Source: Lentibacillus saliphilus (GTDB lineage Bacteria; Bacillota; Bacilli; Bacillales; Amphibacillaceae). Taken from it: a DNA stretch of 64,000 bases. The DNA lies in NCBI RefSeq assembly GCF_019093865.1, contig NZ_JABJXD010000001.1, forward strand, positions 682,001 to 746,000, in the 5' to 3' direction. Positions 1-7,913 of this stretch are shown here, one piece after another (the first letter of the stretch is position 1; the number at the start of each line of letters is the position of its first letter). A program made the position numbers and the translations under genes. The notes under the pieces were generated by a model. The model made no database searches, was not told the DNA's origin, and was given only the letters and a program-made list of their open reading frames with translations.

Positions 1-51
1 TCTTACGGCCTGATTCATCATCTGTATCGATCGAACATGAACGGCACGTAA
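1..51 (+). CDS. Possible 3' end of a truncated upstream gene
   Basis: Frame 1 is open from the window edge and ends at TAA 49-51, giving about 16 residues that end SNMNGT. It would converge on the glutaredoxin gene. It is too short to recognise, and chance openness over 48 bases is likely enough that this is only a possibility. Confidence 0.25.
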   Translation, partial: SYGLIHHLYRSNMNGT

Positions 52-84
52 ATAGGCTGCTTCCTTTTACTTTTTTCAACTTAA

Positions 85-324
85 TTACCCTTTCAATGCT
101 TCTTGCACAGCATCAGGATCAAAACCGATAATCCACTTACCATTAATTTCAGTTTGTGGTACGCCTTGTTGGCCTGTTGTTTGCACCAAGCGAACAGCAG
201 CTTCTCGGTCAAGCTGAACGTTCACCGTCTCATGTGGAATATTGTTCTCCTTCATATAGTTCGTCATCATTGTGCAAAACGGGCAAGTTGAAGTGACATA
301 TACTGTTGCTACGTTATTTGACAT
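85..324 (-). CDS. Glutaredoxin-family thiol-disulfide protein (CPFC)
   Basis: This is a 79-residue thioredoxin-fold protein of glutaredoxin/NrdH size. The redox motif CPFC lies at residues 14-17 and a cis-Pro segment (GVPQT) near residue 56, both expected for a glutaredoxin. The family reduces disulfides or mixed disulfides in the cytosol; the substrate is not evident. A Shine-Dalgarno GGGGA precedes the ATG. The gene is alone: a bidirectional terminator separates it from the helicase gene upstream. Its promoter is a consensus sigma-A site overlapped by a CsoR/CstR-like operator (377-394). This suggests induction by copper or by reactive sulfur species rather than a housekeeping role. That link is inferred from the operator shape, not from the protein. 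Confidence 0.9.
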   Translation of the reverse strand: MSNNVATVYVTSTCPFCTMMTNYMKENNIPHETVNVQLDREAAVRLVQTTGQQGVPQTEINGKWIIGFDPDAVQEALKG

Positions 325-372
325 ACGTAAAAATCCCCTTTCAAATCGTTATTAATGATTTAATCTGACCTC

Positions 373-402
373 ATTATATACCCCCTTAGGTATATTGTCA
401 AC
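373..402 (-). promoter_or_regulatory. Consensus sigma-A promoter with CsoR/CstR-like operator
   Basis: On the minus strand TTGACA (397-402) and TATAAT (373-378) are separated by exactly 17 bases. The spacer carries TATACCTAAGGGGGTATA (377-394), a pseudo-palindrome with a G tract flanked by TA-rich ends, as in CsoR/CstR-family operators. Binding there would block the glutaredoxin promoter. Confidence 0.7.
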
Positions 403-465
403 GGATGAAACTTTTCCTAAAAAATCTCTTAGAGACTCTGCACTATTAAGGCGTTCCCTACATGT

Positions 466-500
466 AAAAGGAAGCCAACAGAGCGTATTGACTTCCTTTT
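466..500. terminator. Bidirectional terminator
   Basis: The arms AAAAGGAAG and CTTCCTTTT enclose a 17-base loop. The structure lies just downstream of the helicase stop on the minus strand. Confidence 0.6.
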
Positions 501-510
501 ATCCATACAA

Positions 511-3500
511 TTAAATAATCGTCTTATTTGCTTTTGGCATTAAAGCGGGCGGCATTTCTTCGCGTAAACGCCAAATAAAGCTAATTGGTTTTTCACCTGA
601 ATGACTGACATAATCACATGTGCCTAAATAGGTGAATGGTGCTGCATGACCATGCACCTTTTTATGATCACGGACAAATAGCGCAATATGATGATGATGC
701 TTTTGATGATGAATATATCGCTGCGCTGTTGGTGCGTGTTCAGACAGTCTACTCTGAGATTGCCAATGAAACAGGCGTTCATTAATCGCATAGTCTTCAT
801 ATAGAGTTGACGGTGAAAAATCCTTCTCTGACTTATTTAACGTCGTTAAAAACATATCTAGCTTTTTATCCTTGAAGTATTTAACCCCTTCTCTAAAGCC
901 AGGACTTTCGGTTTCATTATAATACCCTAAAGCTGCTAGTATTTGTTCTGTTGAATATGTTGAATGAACAGTCAGCGGTGTTATGAAATCAAAATCATTA
1001 TCAAGTTCAAGTGTTCTTATCTGTTTAATGTTAAAGCGTAAAACTGCCAATACTTCTGCTCGCATTCGCTCATTACATAAAACGCGCTCTAGTGCATCAT
1101 CGACAGTATGAAACCCCTCATCCTGTGATGGCTTTTGAAAAAATGAATAATATAGCATGTTGCGCATGAGCCGTTCTTCTTCCTGTTTAACTTTAACCTC
1201 TCCAATATGATCGATATATTGGAGCATAAACGTTAATAGTTTATGAGAATCGATATGAAATAACTTATGAAGCCTTTTCGTAATGAGTGCTTCATACTCA
1301 AAATCAAAGTCTTCTGCAACACCTGCTTCTACCTTCATCCGTTCAAATGATCGATTTCGACTTTTTCCATAAAAATCATACAGCGATAAATTGAAGTGGG
1401 TTAAAAAGTTTTCTAACGTTAACGCTAAATGCGTATCTTGTTCAAAGTATGTCATTTTATGAATGAGGTTTGCTTTCGTATTTGCAGCCAGCTTAATATT
1501 TCTTAACACATATTGTCTCGCTTGCTTCTCTAATTGAATAAAACTCCCTTTAGGCAAATTTGAAAAGCCTTCCTCCACATAATGTCGAATTGAATGCTTC
1601 GCTTTTCCGATCAATGCTCTAAATTTCGCTTCAAAATTATAATGTTTATGAGCTTGACCAACAAAATCTAAGACGGTTAAGCATTCCTTGCCTTCTGCTA
1701 ATCGGAGACCTCTCCCTAGCTGCTGTAAAAACACGGTCAAGCTCTCTGTCGGTCTTAAAAACAAAATCGTATTAACTTGTGGAATGTCGACACCTTCATT
1801 ATATAGATCAGCTACAAAAATAAACGAAATGTCACCTTGTTTCAGTTGCCTTTGTGCTTGTTCTCGTGTTTCTTTATCAGATTTTCCGTGTAACGCAATT
1901 GAAGGAATACCCCGTTGATTAAAATACGCTGCCATATATGTCGCATGCGCAACACTGACACAAAAGCCTAGTCCTTTCACCTCATCCATATCCGTCACGT
2001 ATTTATATAAGCTATTTACAATTTGTTGACTGCGCCTCGTGTTGCCTGTATAAACCTGCTCAAGCTCTCTGACCTCATAACCGCCTTTACGCCATTTCAA
2101 GTTAGATAGATCCTCTGTGTCACTAACACCAAAGTAATGAAATGGGCTTAATAGTTTTCGATCGATGGCTTCGGTAAGACGCATTTCTGATGCAATTTGA
2201 CCGTCAAAATAGTGTAGAATATCCTGGCCATCCATGCGTTCCGGTGTTGCTGTTAATCCAAGCATGACGTTCGGTCTAAAATGCGTTAGAAGTTTTTGAT
2301 AAGACTCTGCTGCGGCATGATGAAACTCATCAACAATCATGAAATCATAATACGAAGCTGATATTTTTTCATTTAGCTTCATGCTGTTAAAGCTTTGAAT
2401 GCTTACAAATAAGTGGTCCATTGAAGTAGGAAGATGTCCCCCAACCAACATATCACCAAAGTTAGCATCCTTTAGGATCGCCCGAAACGTGTGTAAGCTC
2501 TGTTTTAAAATTTCTTCACGGTGTGCAACAAATAATAGCTTCGGCATCTGTCGTTTTTCTAGGGCAAACCGCTTATAATCAAATGCAGAAATGACCGTTT
2601 TTCCAACACCCGTTGCGGCAACGAGCAAATTTTTGTAACGACCAAATACGTCACGCTCAACTTGTAGATTTTCCAATATCTCTTTTTGATAATAATAAGG
2701 TTGAATATCTAATGTAAAGTGGACGTCTGTTTCATTGGTTGATTTCTTTTTTAGGGCACGCTTTAACCGAACTTGATCTTGCTCGCTTTTTTCATCAAAC
2801 GACTTAAATTCACCGTCATTCCAGTAGCTTTCAAAGGTGGCAGTAAATTTTTTTATAATATCAAACGAATCTTTTTCCGTCACCTTCATGTTCCATTCTA
2901 GACCTGATGTTAGGGCTGGGTTAGACAGGTTGGAGGAACCAATATAGGCCGTTGTGAATCCTGTGTGACGTTTAAATAAATATGCCTTGGCATGGAGTCT
3001 GGTCCGATCAACATCATATGATATTTTTATCTCAGTGTTTGGCAGCTGACTCAATTCCATAACCGCTTTAAAGTCCGTAGCTTCCATATAAGACGTTGTA
3101 ATGATTCGCAGCTTTCCACCACGCTCAGTAAATAGGCGCAGTTCTTCAAAAATACATCGAAGCCCACTCCATTTTATAAATGAAACAAGAAAATCAACCT
3201 CATCAGAGGACATAATTTCTTTTTTAAGTTCATTCATCATACTCGGTTCAGATGATGAGCCTGTAAATAATGTGCTTTCTGCAATAGATGTCACAGGTCG
3301 AATGGACTGTTCCTTTTTGATGCTCCGAACAGAATTGAGCTTGTCATAAATCGCTTGTAGAATCTCGCCTTCTTCATCAATATGTAAATGCGCTAATTCT
3401 TCATCTCCTAATGTGTCGCTTAAAGTCGCTATGATGTGGTTACACGTCGCTATTTGTTGGAGAAGTGCCGCTTGATCATCTTTTTCTTTTTCACGGACAG

Positions 3501-3669
3501 ACGTTAAAGCGCTTCTTGTAACATGAGATATGTATGACGCAAGCATTTTTCTAGCTTCCTCTACATCTAAAGCACCTTTTTGGACATCAAAGCGTGCTTC
3601 ATCAGCTGCTTCTAATTGCTCCTTCATGTGTTGATTAATGAGTTCTTCATAAATGCCTATTTTTAACAC
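511..3669 (-). CDS. PLD-nuclease/SF2 helicase with DUF3427-type C terminus
   Basis: This 1052-residue protein has an unassigned N-terminal region (1-150), then a phospholipase-D/HKD-nuclease-like domain with HAK at 226-228 and GSSN at 244-247. An SF2 helicase core follows, with Walker A TGVGKT (353-358), DEFHH (447-451), GLTATPER (471-478) and a QLGRGLR motif VI. The C-terminal third resembles DUF3427. There is only one HKD motif, so any nuclease activity would need a dimer. The start is GTG at 3669, behind GAGGTGATC, a very strong Shine-Dalgarno. The gene begins 9 bases after the NUDIX gene stop, so the two are probably cotranscribed. DNA repair, restriction or defence are plausible roles; none is shown here. 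The domain calls are firm, the function is not. Confidence 0.85.
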   Translation of the reverse strand: MLKIGIYEELINQHMKEQLEAADEARFDVQKGALDVEEARKMLASYISHVTRSALTSVREKEKDDQAALLQQIATCNHIIATLSDTLGDEELAHLHIDEEGEILQAIYDKLNSVRSIKKEQSIRPVTSIAESTLFTGSSSEPSMMNELKKEIMSSDEVDFLVSFIKWSGLRCIFEELRLFTERGGKLRIITTSYMEATDFKAVMELSQLPNTEIKISYDVDRTRLHAKAYLFKRHTGFTTAYIGSSNLSNPALTSGLEWNMKVTEKDSFDIIKKFTATFESYWNDGEFKSFDEKSEQDQVRLKRALKKKSTNETDVHFTLDIQPYYYQKEILENLQVERDVFGRYKNLLVAATGVGKTVISAFDYKRFALEKRQMPKLLFVAHREEILKQSLHTFRAILKDANFGDMLVGGHLPTSMDHLFVSIQSFNSMKLNEKISASYYDFMIVDEFHHAAAESYQKLLTHFRPNVMLGLTATPERMDGQDILHYFDGQIASEMRLTEAIDRKLLSPFHYFGVSDTEDLSNLKWRKGGYEVRELEQVYTGNTRRSQQIVNSLYKYVTDMDEVKGLGFCVSVAHATYMAAYFNQRGIPSIALHGKSDKETREQAQRQLKQGDISFIFVADLYNEGVDIPQVNTILFLRPTESLTVFLQQLGRGLRLAEGKECLTVLDFVGQAHKHYNFEAKFRALIGKAKHSIRHYVEEGFSNLPKGSFIQLEKQARQYVLRNIKLAANTKANLIHKMTYFEQDTHLALTLENFLTHFNLSLYDFYGKSRNRSFERMKVEAGVAEDFDFEYEALITKRLHKLFHIDSHKLLTFMLQYIDHIGEVKVKQEEERLMRNMLYYSFFQKPSQDEGFHTVDDALERVLCNERMRAEVLAVLRFNIKQIRTLELDNDFDFITPLTVHSTYSTEQILAALGYYNETESPGFREGVKYFKDKKLDMFLTTLNKSEKDFSPSTLYEDYAINERLFHWQSQSRLSEHAPTAQRYIHHQKHHHHIALFVRDHKKVHGHAAPFTYLGTCDYVSHSGEKPISFIWRLREEMPPALMPKANKTII

Positions 3670-3678
3670 AAGATCACC

Positions 3679-4092
3679 TCATCTCTTATGCTCAAAATCA
3701 TCCATAATCCTTTTAACTGCAGGAATATCGGCCGGGGCCCAATTCAAATTCATCATCTCATGAGGATGTACCCATTTGAGTGTGTCGTGCTCCGTTCGTT
3801 TGGGCTCGTCTGCTCCTGCTAACTCACAATAAAACGTCGTCAAACGAACCGTCGCAAAGTCATATTGATGAATCGTGTGTGCAACCTGTTTCCCTACGTT
3901 AATATCACATTCTAATTCCTCTCGAATTTCCCGCTTCAAAGCTTGTTCAGCCATCTCGTCGGCCTCAATTTTCCCGCCTGGAAATTCCCATAAATGAGGC
4001 AATATTTGAGTTGAACCACGTTGGGCACACAAAATTTGATTGTCACGAACGATAACTGCTCCTACGACATCTATCTGCTTAACCGTCACCAT
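3679..4092 (-). CDS. NUDIX hydrolase, MutT-like
   Basis: This is a protein of about 137 residues with a NUDIX box (GGKIEADE then REIREELE) at the expected place and a MutT-like start, VDVVGAVIV-type. The last Gly of the NUDIX consensus is Glu. Such enzymes hydrolyse NDP-X compounds, often oxidised dNTPs. The open frame extends to 4287, but that overlaps the divergent gene and lacks a ribosome site. AAAGGAG abuts the ATG at 4092, so translation may start there or at GTG 4089. A TATAAT hexamer lies at 4130-4135 on this strand. The gene is immediately upstream of the helicase gene in the same direction, which suggests linked functions such as nucleotide-pool sanitation with DNA processing. Confidence 0.8.
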   Translation of the reverse strand: MVTVKQIDVVGAVIVRDNQILCAQRGSTQILPHLWEFPGGKIEADEMAEQALKREIREELECDINVGKQVAHTIHQYDFATVRLTTFYCELAGADEPKRTEHDTLKWVHPHEMMNLNWAPADIPAVKRIMDDFEHKR

Positions 4093-4240
4093 CTCCTTTG
4101 ATGTATGTCTGATTCTAGCTTTTATGGCCATTATACACATTTTTCCACCCGAAAACATGTGTACACCTTTATAGCTTGTCAAGGTATGATAGGATAAACA
4201 TACGATAACGATTTCTTTTAAAAATGAAAGGGGGCTGATC

Positions 4241-5182
4241 ATGCGACAAACCGTAAATGAAGCGTTCAACAAGGCCACACACTTCATGGCGACACAAGCA
4301 AGACCACTGGAGCAGGCGCGATTTAAACATGCCTTCTTTCAAGGTGATCGAGAGGATATCTTGAATGAGTTACAAGCATTTCAAAATGAAGACGGTGGCT
4401 TTGGTCATGGGCTTGAACCTGACTTTTGGCTGCCGGACTCTTCACCAATGGCCACATGGGCTGCAGCACGTATTTTATATGAGTTAGACGTCGATCACGA
4501 TCATCCAATGGTTCAAAAAATGGTCGCCTATTTGGTTAAAACACGAGATGCGGATACGGGTATGTGGCCAGCAGTTCTTCCCGGTAACAATGACCATCCT
4601 CATGCACCGTGGTGGCATTGGCGAGAGAATGTACAGGATAATTGGATGTTCAATCCTGGTGCAGAACTAGCTGGCTACCTCGTCCACTGGTCAAATGAGA
4701 GAAGTCAGCATACGTATGTAGGCTGGGCATCTATCGAAAAAGCCGTTCGGTATATGATGGACAAGCAGGAGATGGACAGTCATGAGGTGTGCAATTTCCT
4801 TCATTTGTTAACCATTACGGCACGAGAGAAGGAGCAATTTCACGAACGGTTTGAGGTTGCCTATGAAGATGTATATGAAAAAGTCATGAAGCTAGCAGTC
4901 GATTGTGTCGATCAGAATACGAATACATGGGCGACGTCCTACACTGCGCTTCCACTTGATTTTATCGATGGACCTGAGCATCCATTATGTGAACGGTTCG
5001 GATCTCTTATTGAACACAACCTGGACATGTTTGTAAAGCAAATCAATAAAAATGGTGTATGGGATATTTCTTGGGAATGGGGAAGCTACCCAGAAACATT
5101 TGCAATCGCAAAAGTAGAGTGGCAAGGTATTTTAGCAATTGAGCGTTATCAGCGGCTAGAAGCATTTGGCTATCTGAAATGA
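4241..5182 (+). CDS. Alpha-alpha toroid (prenyltransferase/terpene-cyclase-like) protein
   Basis: This 313-residue protein contains a QNEDGGFGHG segment near residue 50, resembling the QW-type repeats of the squalene-cyclase/prenyltransferase toroid fold. Trp and His are frequent later (PWWHWRE). No signal peptide, membrane segment or catalytic DxDD motif is visible, so it may be a non-terpenoid member of the fold. A strong Shine-Dalgarno (GGGGG, spacing 6-7) supports the ATG. The gene is divergent from the NUDIX-helicase unit and ends at a hairpin shared with the convergent GNAT gene. I do not know its function; this fold assignment rests on short motifs. Confidence 0.7.
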   Translation: MRQTVNEAFNKATHFMATQARPLEQARFKHAFFQGDREDILNELQAFQNEDGGFGHGLEPDFWLPDSSPMATWAAARILYELDVDHDHPMVQKMVAYLVKTRDADTGMWPAVLPGNNDHPHAPWWHWRENVQDNWMFNPGAELAGYLVHWSNERSQHTYVGWASIEKAVRYMMDKQEMDSHEVCNFLHLLTITAREKEQFHERFEVAYEDVYEKVMKLAVDCVDQNTNTWATSYTALPLDFIDGPEHPLCERFGSLIEHNLDMFVKQINKNGVWDISWEWGSYPETFAIAKVEWQGILAIERYQRLEAFGYLK

Positions 5183-5334
5183 GTTGACGCGTTGCAATGT
5201 CGATCAAAATTAAAGGGTGGAACGCTCATGGAGCTTCCACCCTGATTAGATTGAATAACGTACGCTTCATTGGATTCCTTGACTTCCCCATCTTCACTTA
5301 ACTGAATCGCTTTTTCTAGAACTGATATCATCAT
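5170..5334 (-). CDS. Possible 54-residue ORF overlapping the GNAT stop
   Basis: An ATG at 5334 overlaps the GNAT stop codon as ATGA, and GGAGG lies just upstream. The frame runs 54 codons, with an N terminus reading MMISVLEKAIQLSEDGE, which looks like a short helical (TPR-like) start. It then reads through the terminator hairpin and into the convergent gene. It may be the decayed start of a lost downstream gene rather than a working protein. Confidence 0.25.
   Translation of the reverse strand: MMISVLEKAIQLSEDGEVKESNEAYVIQSNQGGSSMSVPPFNFDRHCNASTHFR
5215..5242. terminator. Bidirectional terminator hairpin
   Basis: GGGTGGAA and TTCCACCC pair around an inner GCTC-atg-GAGC stem. On the minus strand the hairpin is followed by TTTAATTTT. 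It lies between convergent genes. Confidence 0.6.
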
Positions 5335-5867
5335 CCTCCCTCGCTTTTACATACCATCAACCAGCAATCTCGAAAACCGCCTTCATGGTATTCGTGATTC
5401 GATAAGATGTTCACCTTTTGAAAACCACATTTCTCATAACATCTGATTGCCCTTTTGTTCGTTATCTGTGGATCGACAATGACTTGATCAGCCTGCTCCT
5501 CTGCTATCAAGTAATCGACCATACCTTGAACGAGTTTTGTTCCGATTCCTTTATTCCAAAAATCGCGTTCACCAATGAACAGATCCATTCCGAAATGACG
5601 TCCTGTGCCTAAATTGAGCTTACTTGTCTCTGATGTCACTAAATAATACTGAATATATCCGATAGGCGTATTTTGATATGTAACGATGCACCGCTGAACA
5701 TTTTTTTCTGTTTGAAAAAAATGCTCATCAACCCGTTTCAAATCATAAGGATTATCTCTTCCCTCATAAAACGCCAATACAGATGGATCAGACAGCCATT
5801 TAACAAGTAAATGTTTATCATGCTGTGTGAGTGAACGGACAGATATTGTCCCTAAATCGAGGTTCAC
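5331..5867 (-). CDS. GNAT N-acetyltransferase, RimJ/AAC(6')-like
   Basis: This is a protein of about 178 residues with the GNAT fold. The acetyl-CoA loop region reads RDFWNKGIGTKLV, and a C-terminal segment reads NKRAIRCYEKCGFQKV. The N terminus (WLSDPSVLAFYEGRD) resembles the AAC(6')/RimJ-like branch, but the substrate cannot be told. The longest frame starts at TTG 5873 only 2 bases from the GGGGG Shine-Dalgarno. GTG at 5867 has a proper 8-base spacing and is preferred. No resistance role should be assumed from this similarity. Confidence 0.8.
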   Translation of the reverse strand: MNLDLGTISVRSLTQHDKHLLVKWLSDPSVLAFYEGRDNPYDLKRVDEHFFQTEKNVQRCIVTYQNTPIGYIQYYLVTSETSKLNLGTGRHFGMDLFIGERDFWNKGIGTKLVQGMVDYLIAEEQADQVIVDPQITNKRAIRCYEKCGFQKVNILSNHEYHEGGFRDCWLMVCKSEGG

Positions 5868-5905
5868 AGTCAATTCCCCCTTTTGTTTAGTGATGCGTTT
5901 TAAAA

Positions 5906-6316
5906 TTAAAATGCAACATAAATCGGCTGTGACGACTCATCCAAGCACGCTTCAATTCTTTGACGAAAATTTTTCCAAGTAACGAGGTCCAATGCCTGTT
6001 GAATTGGGAAAAAGCCTACTTCTATACTTTCAGGCGGACAGGGTGTCGGCTCACCACCAATTGGACGTCCTAAAAAGAGTGTGTTGCATATGCATCTGTC
6101 GACATTTTGAAAGACGCCACAAAACCTTGTAACCTCTATATCTATGCCTGATTCTTCCTTCGTTTCTCTGATCGCTGCGTCCTTTAACGATTCGTGTTCC
6201 TCTACCTGTCCACCAGGCATTTCCCATCCTCGTCTTTCACCTTTAATTAATAGAATTTCATTTTTGTCATTTAACACAATTGCTGCAGCTGATACGATAT
6301 GCTTCGGTGGTTGCAA
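5906..6316 (-). CDS. NUDIX hydrolase
   Basis: This is a protein of about 136 residues with a full canonical NUDIX box: GGQVEEHE followed by RETKEESGI. The substrate is unknown. ATG 6325 directly abuts AAAGGGG, whereas TTG 6316 has a 9-base spacing and is preferred. It lies 38 bases upstream of the GNAT gene in the same direction and may share its transcript. It is a different NUDIX branch from the MutT-like protein at 3679-4092. Confidence 0.85.
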   Translation of the reverse strand: MQPPKHIVSAAAIVLNDKNEILLIKGERRGWEMPGGQVEEHESLKDAAIRETKEESGIDIEVTRFCGVFQNVDRCICNTLFLGRPIGGEPTPCPPESIEVGFFPIQQALDLVTWKNFRQRIEACLDESSQPIYVAF

Positions 6317-6478
6317 TAAGAGCATCCCCTTTCTTAGACCATATAAAATCTACGTCGTTTAATATTATCAGTAAATACACAAGAATGGTACCGTTCTGAA
6401 ATAGACTTGTCGATTGATAGGTAGCTTAGGCGTTTCAGCTAGGACTAAACTTTTGGGAATGCCTTTAAAGTGAATGTG

Positions 6479-6656
6479 TATGAGTACGTGGCTCAGCGGC
6501 CGAGGATATATGCGGCACTTTTTCCATTTATGCGTGTCGAGAGGTGCTTATGCGGCTGTTTTGTGGATTATGCGTGTGGATTTTCGTATATGCGGCGCTT
6601 TCTTCATATATGCGGTTGTATGAGCGTATATGCGGCTGATTTTCGTTTTATGCGTT
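6479..6656. repeat. Degenerate TATGCG array with strict 20-bp period
   Basis: TATGCG begins at 6509, 6529, 6549, 6569, 6589, 6609, 6629 and 6649, exactly every 20 bases. TATGAG occurs at 6479 and 6619, also in 10-base register. Bases between cores are only loosely conserved (often TTTTCGTA or TTTC). A 20-base period is not a multiple of three, so it does not encode a protein repeat. It occupies most of the gap 6326-6817; I see nothing else there except the yozB promoter region. Confidence 0.85.
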
Positions 6657-6751
6657 TCTCACGCTCTTGGGGAAGGCACATCGTAACAAGACAACACTCA
6701 TTTAAGTGGTTATTGGCCAAGCATAGACTTGAAGCCTCAGAGTCTTTCATG

Positions 6752-6779
6752 GCATGTTGATATTAAAACATGCTACAAT
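6752..6779 (+). promoter_or_regulatory. Inverted repeat and -10 element before yozB
   Basis: GCATGTT (6752-6758) and AACATGC (6767-6773) are perfect 7-base arms with an 8-base spacer. They directly abut TACAAT (6774-6779), a likely -10. No good -35 is present, so the repeat may be an activator or repressor site. Confidence 0.4.
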
Positions 6780-6817
6780 GACGATTGGATATTAAATGGT
6801 AAAGAGAGGTCTAATCT

Positions 6818-7354
6818 ATGAATCCATCAAATACCAATGGTAAAAGCTATGCCGGTCTCGTTATTACATTGACGATTATCGTCAATGGGATTATTGCCAT
6901 ACTGTTTTTCTTGCCTAAGCAGGATCGTGACATTCCTTTTGATGTGACAATACTGCCACGGTTAAATGCGATTTTTAATTCCTTTACATTTATCTTTTTA
7001 TTGGCAGCGCTTTTCTTCATTTTACGGAAAAACGTGAAGATGCATCGAAATTTTATTTTTGCTGCGTTTAGTACAACTCTCCTTTTTGTTGTTTCTTACT
7101 TAACGTATCATTATTTGGCACCAAGTACATCGTTCGGTGGCGAGGGGCTGATTAAATCAATCTATTATTTCGTTCTCATTTCACATATTGTGCTCGCTCC
7201 GATCGTTGTGGCGATTGCACTATTTTCGCTCGTTTGGGGCTTAACAAGACAAGTTGCCAAACATCGCCGGATCGCGCGGTGGACGATGCCGATTTGGCTG
7301 TATGTCAGCTTAAGCGGGGTCATTGTTTACATCATGATTTCACCTTATTATTAA
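6818..7354 (+). CDS. yozB: DUF420 membrane protein, YozB/CtaM family
   Basis: This 178-residue protein has about five hydrophobic segments and the DUF420 pattern, including NAIFNSFTFIFLL and a conserved His-containing segment LISHIVLAPIV. The length equals B. subtilis YozB. Members (CtaM) are needed for maturation or function of heme-copper aa3-type terminal oxidases; that is family knowledge. The ATG follows GAGAGG. The gene is alone, ending in a strong terminator. Confidence 0.85.
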   Translation: MNPSNTNGKSYAGLVITLTIIVNGIIAILFFLPKQDRDIPFDVTILPRLNAIFNSFTFIFLLAALFFILRKNVKMHRNFIFAAFSTTLLFVVSYLTYHYLAPSTSFGGEGLIKSIYYFVLISHIVLAPIVVAIALFSLVWGLTRQVAKHRRIARWTMPIWLYVSLSGVIVYIMISPYY

Positions 7355-7360
7355 AAAGCA

Positions 7361-7405
7361 AAAAGGCTGAGGCACAAACATTCACGTTTTGCCTCAGCCT
7401 TTTTA
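7361..7405. terminator. Bidirectional terminator
   Basis: AAAAAGGCTGAGGC and GCCTCAGCCTTTTT form a 12-14 bp stem between the convergent yozB and 7438-7806 genes. Confidence 0.85.
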
Positions 7406-7437
7406 TGACATATCTCCTCTACTCGTTCTTTATTCAA

Positions 7438-7806
7438 TCACACAACCTTAGGACCGACAAGCTGTGTTGGGTTCACGCCTAATGCGAGGCGGCAGACCGT
7501 TGCATAGCCGAGTTTTTCAAAGTTTGCTAGCATTTGTATGAGCAGCGTTGCGCCTGCAGATTTTTTAAAATCATTAATTTCTCGTTTGTATACAGAAAGG
7601 ACAAACGGATTTTGGTGATGAGGGGCATTTTGATCTGTCTCCTCATCCATGATGAGACAGCCGAGATACTGTAATTTATACTGCAGCTGTCGCGTTAACT
7701 GAATTAAATTAATAAACTGCTCATGAATTTCCGGGCGTACGTCAGCAATATGGTGGAGCGCTTGTTGTGCTTGCTGCAATTCATTGTAGCTCGTTGTCGT
7801 CAGCAT
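7438..7806 (-). CDS. Unrecognised 122-residue protein
   Basis: I do not recognise this protein. It is soluble, mainly helical by composition, with Gln-rich N-terminal helices (NELQQAQQALHHI) and a C-terminal segment LANFEKLGYATVCRLALGV. There is no signal peptide or membrane segment. The start is well supported by GGAGAGAG 5-6 bases upstream of ATG 7806. It is monocistronic, ends at the terminator shared with yozB, and has a long leader containing an 8-bp inverted repeat (7862-7913), which suggests regulated expression. Confidence 0.7.
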   Translation of the reverse strand: MLTTTSYNELQQAQQALHHIADVRPEIHEQFINLIQLTRQLQYKLQYLGCLIMDEETDQNAPHHQNPFVLSVYKREINDFKKSAGATLLIQMLANFEKLGYATVCRLALGVNPTQLVGPKVV

Positions 7807-7861
7807 ATCTTCTCTCTCCTTTCAAAAATAAAGCCGCTGGGTATAACTTAAAGTTTTTATC

Positions 7862-7913
7862 AAAAGACGAACAATACTCCATATTTCGGAGCGGTCGTAT
7901 TGTTAGGACTTTT
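7862..7913 (-). promoter_or_regulatory. Nested stem-loop in leader of the 7438-7806 gene
   Basis: AACAATAC (7870-7877) and GTATTGTT (7897-7904) are perfect arms. AAAAG/CTTTT extend them outward, and CTCC/GGAG form an inner stem. In the minus-strand RNA the 3' arm runs into CTTTTGATAAAAAC, so it could be an attenuator. The rest of 7807-8141 shows another short inverted repeat, CATAAC-agttc-GTTATG near 8083-8099. Confidence 0.45.

Noticed and set aside
6479-6656. CRISPR array
   Set aside because: The repeated core is only 6-8 bases, spacers are 12-14 bases and no cas genes are present.
6470-6760. 96-codon ORF through the TATGCG array
   Set aside because: The array has a 20-base period incompatible with coding, the peptide is odd (rich in Cys, Arg, Phe) and has no ribosome site.
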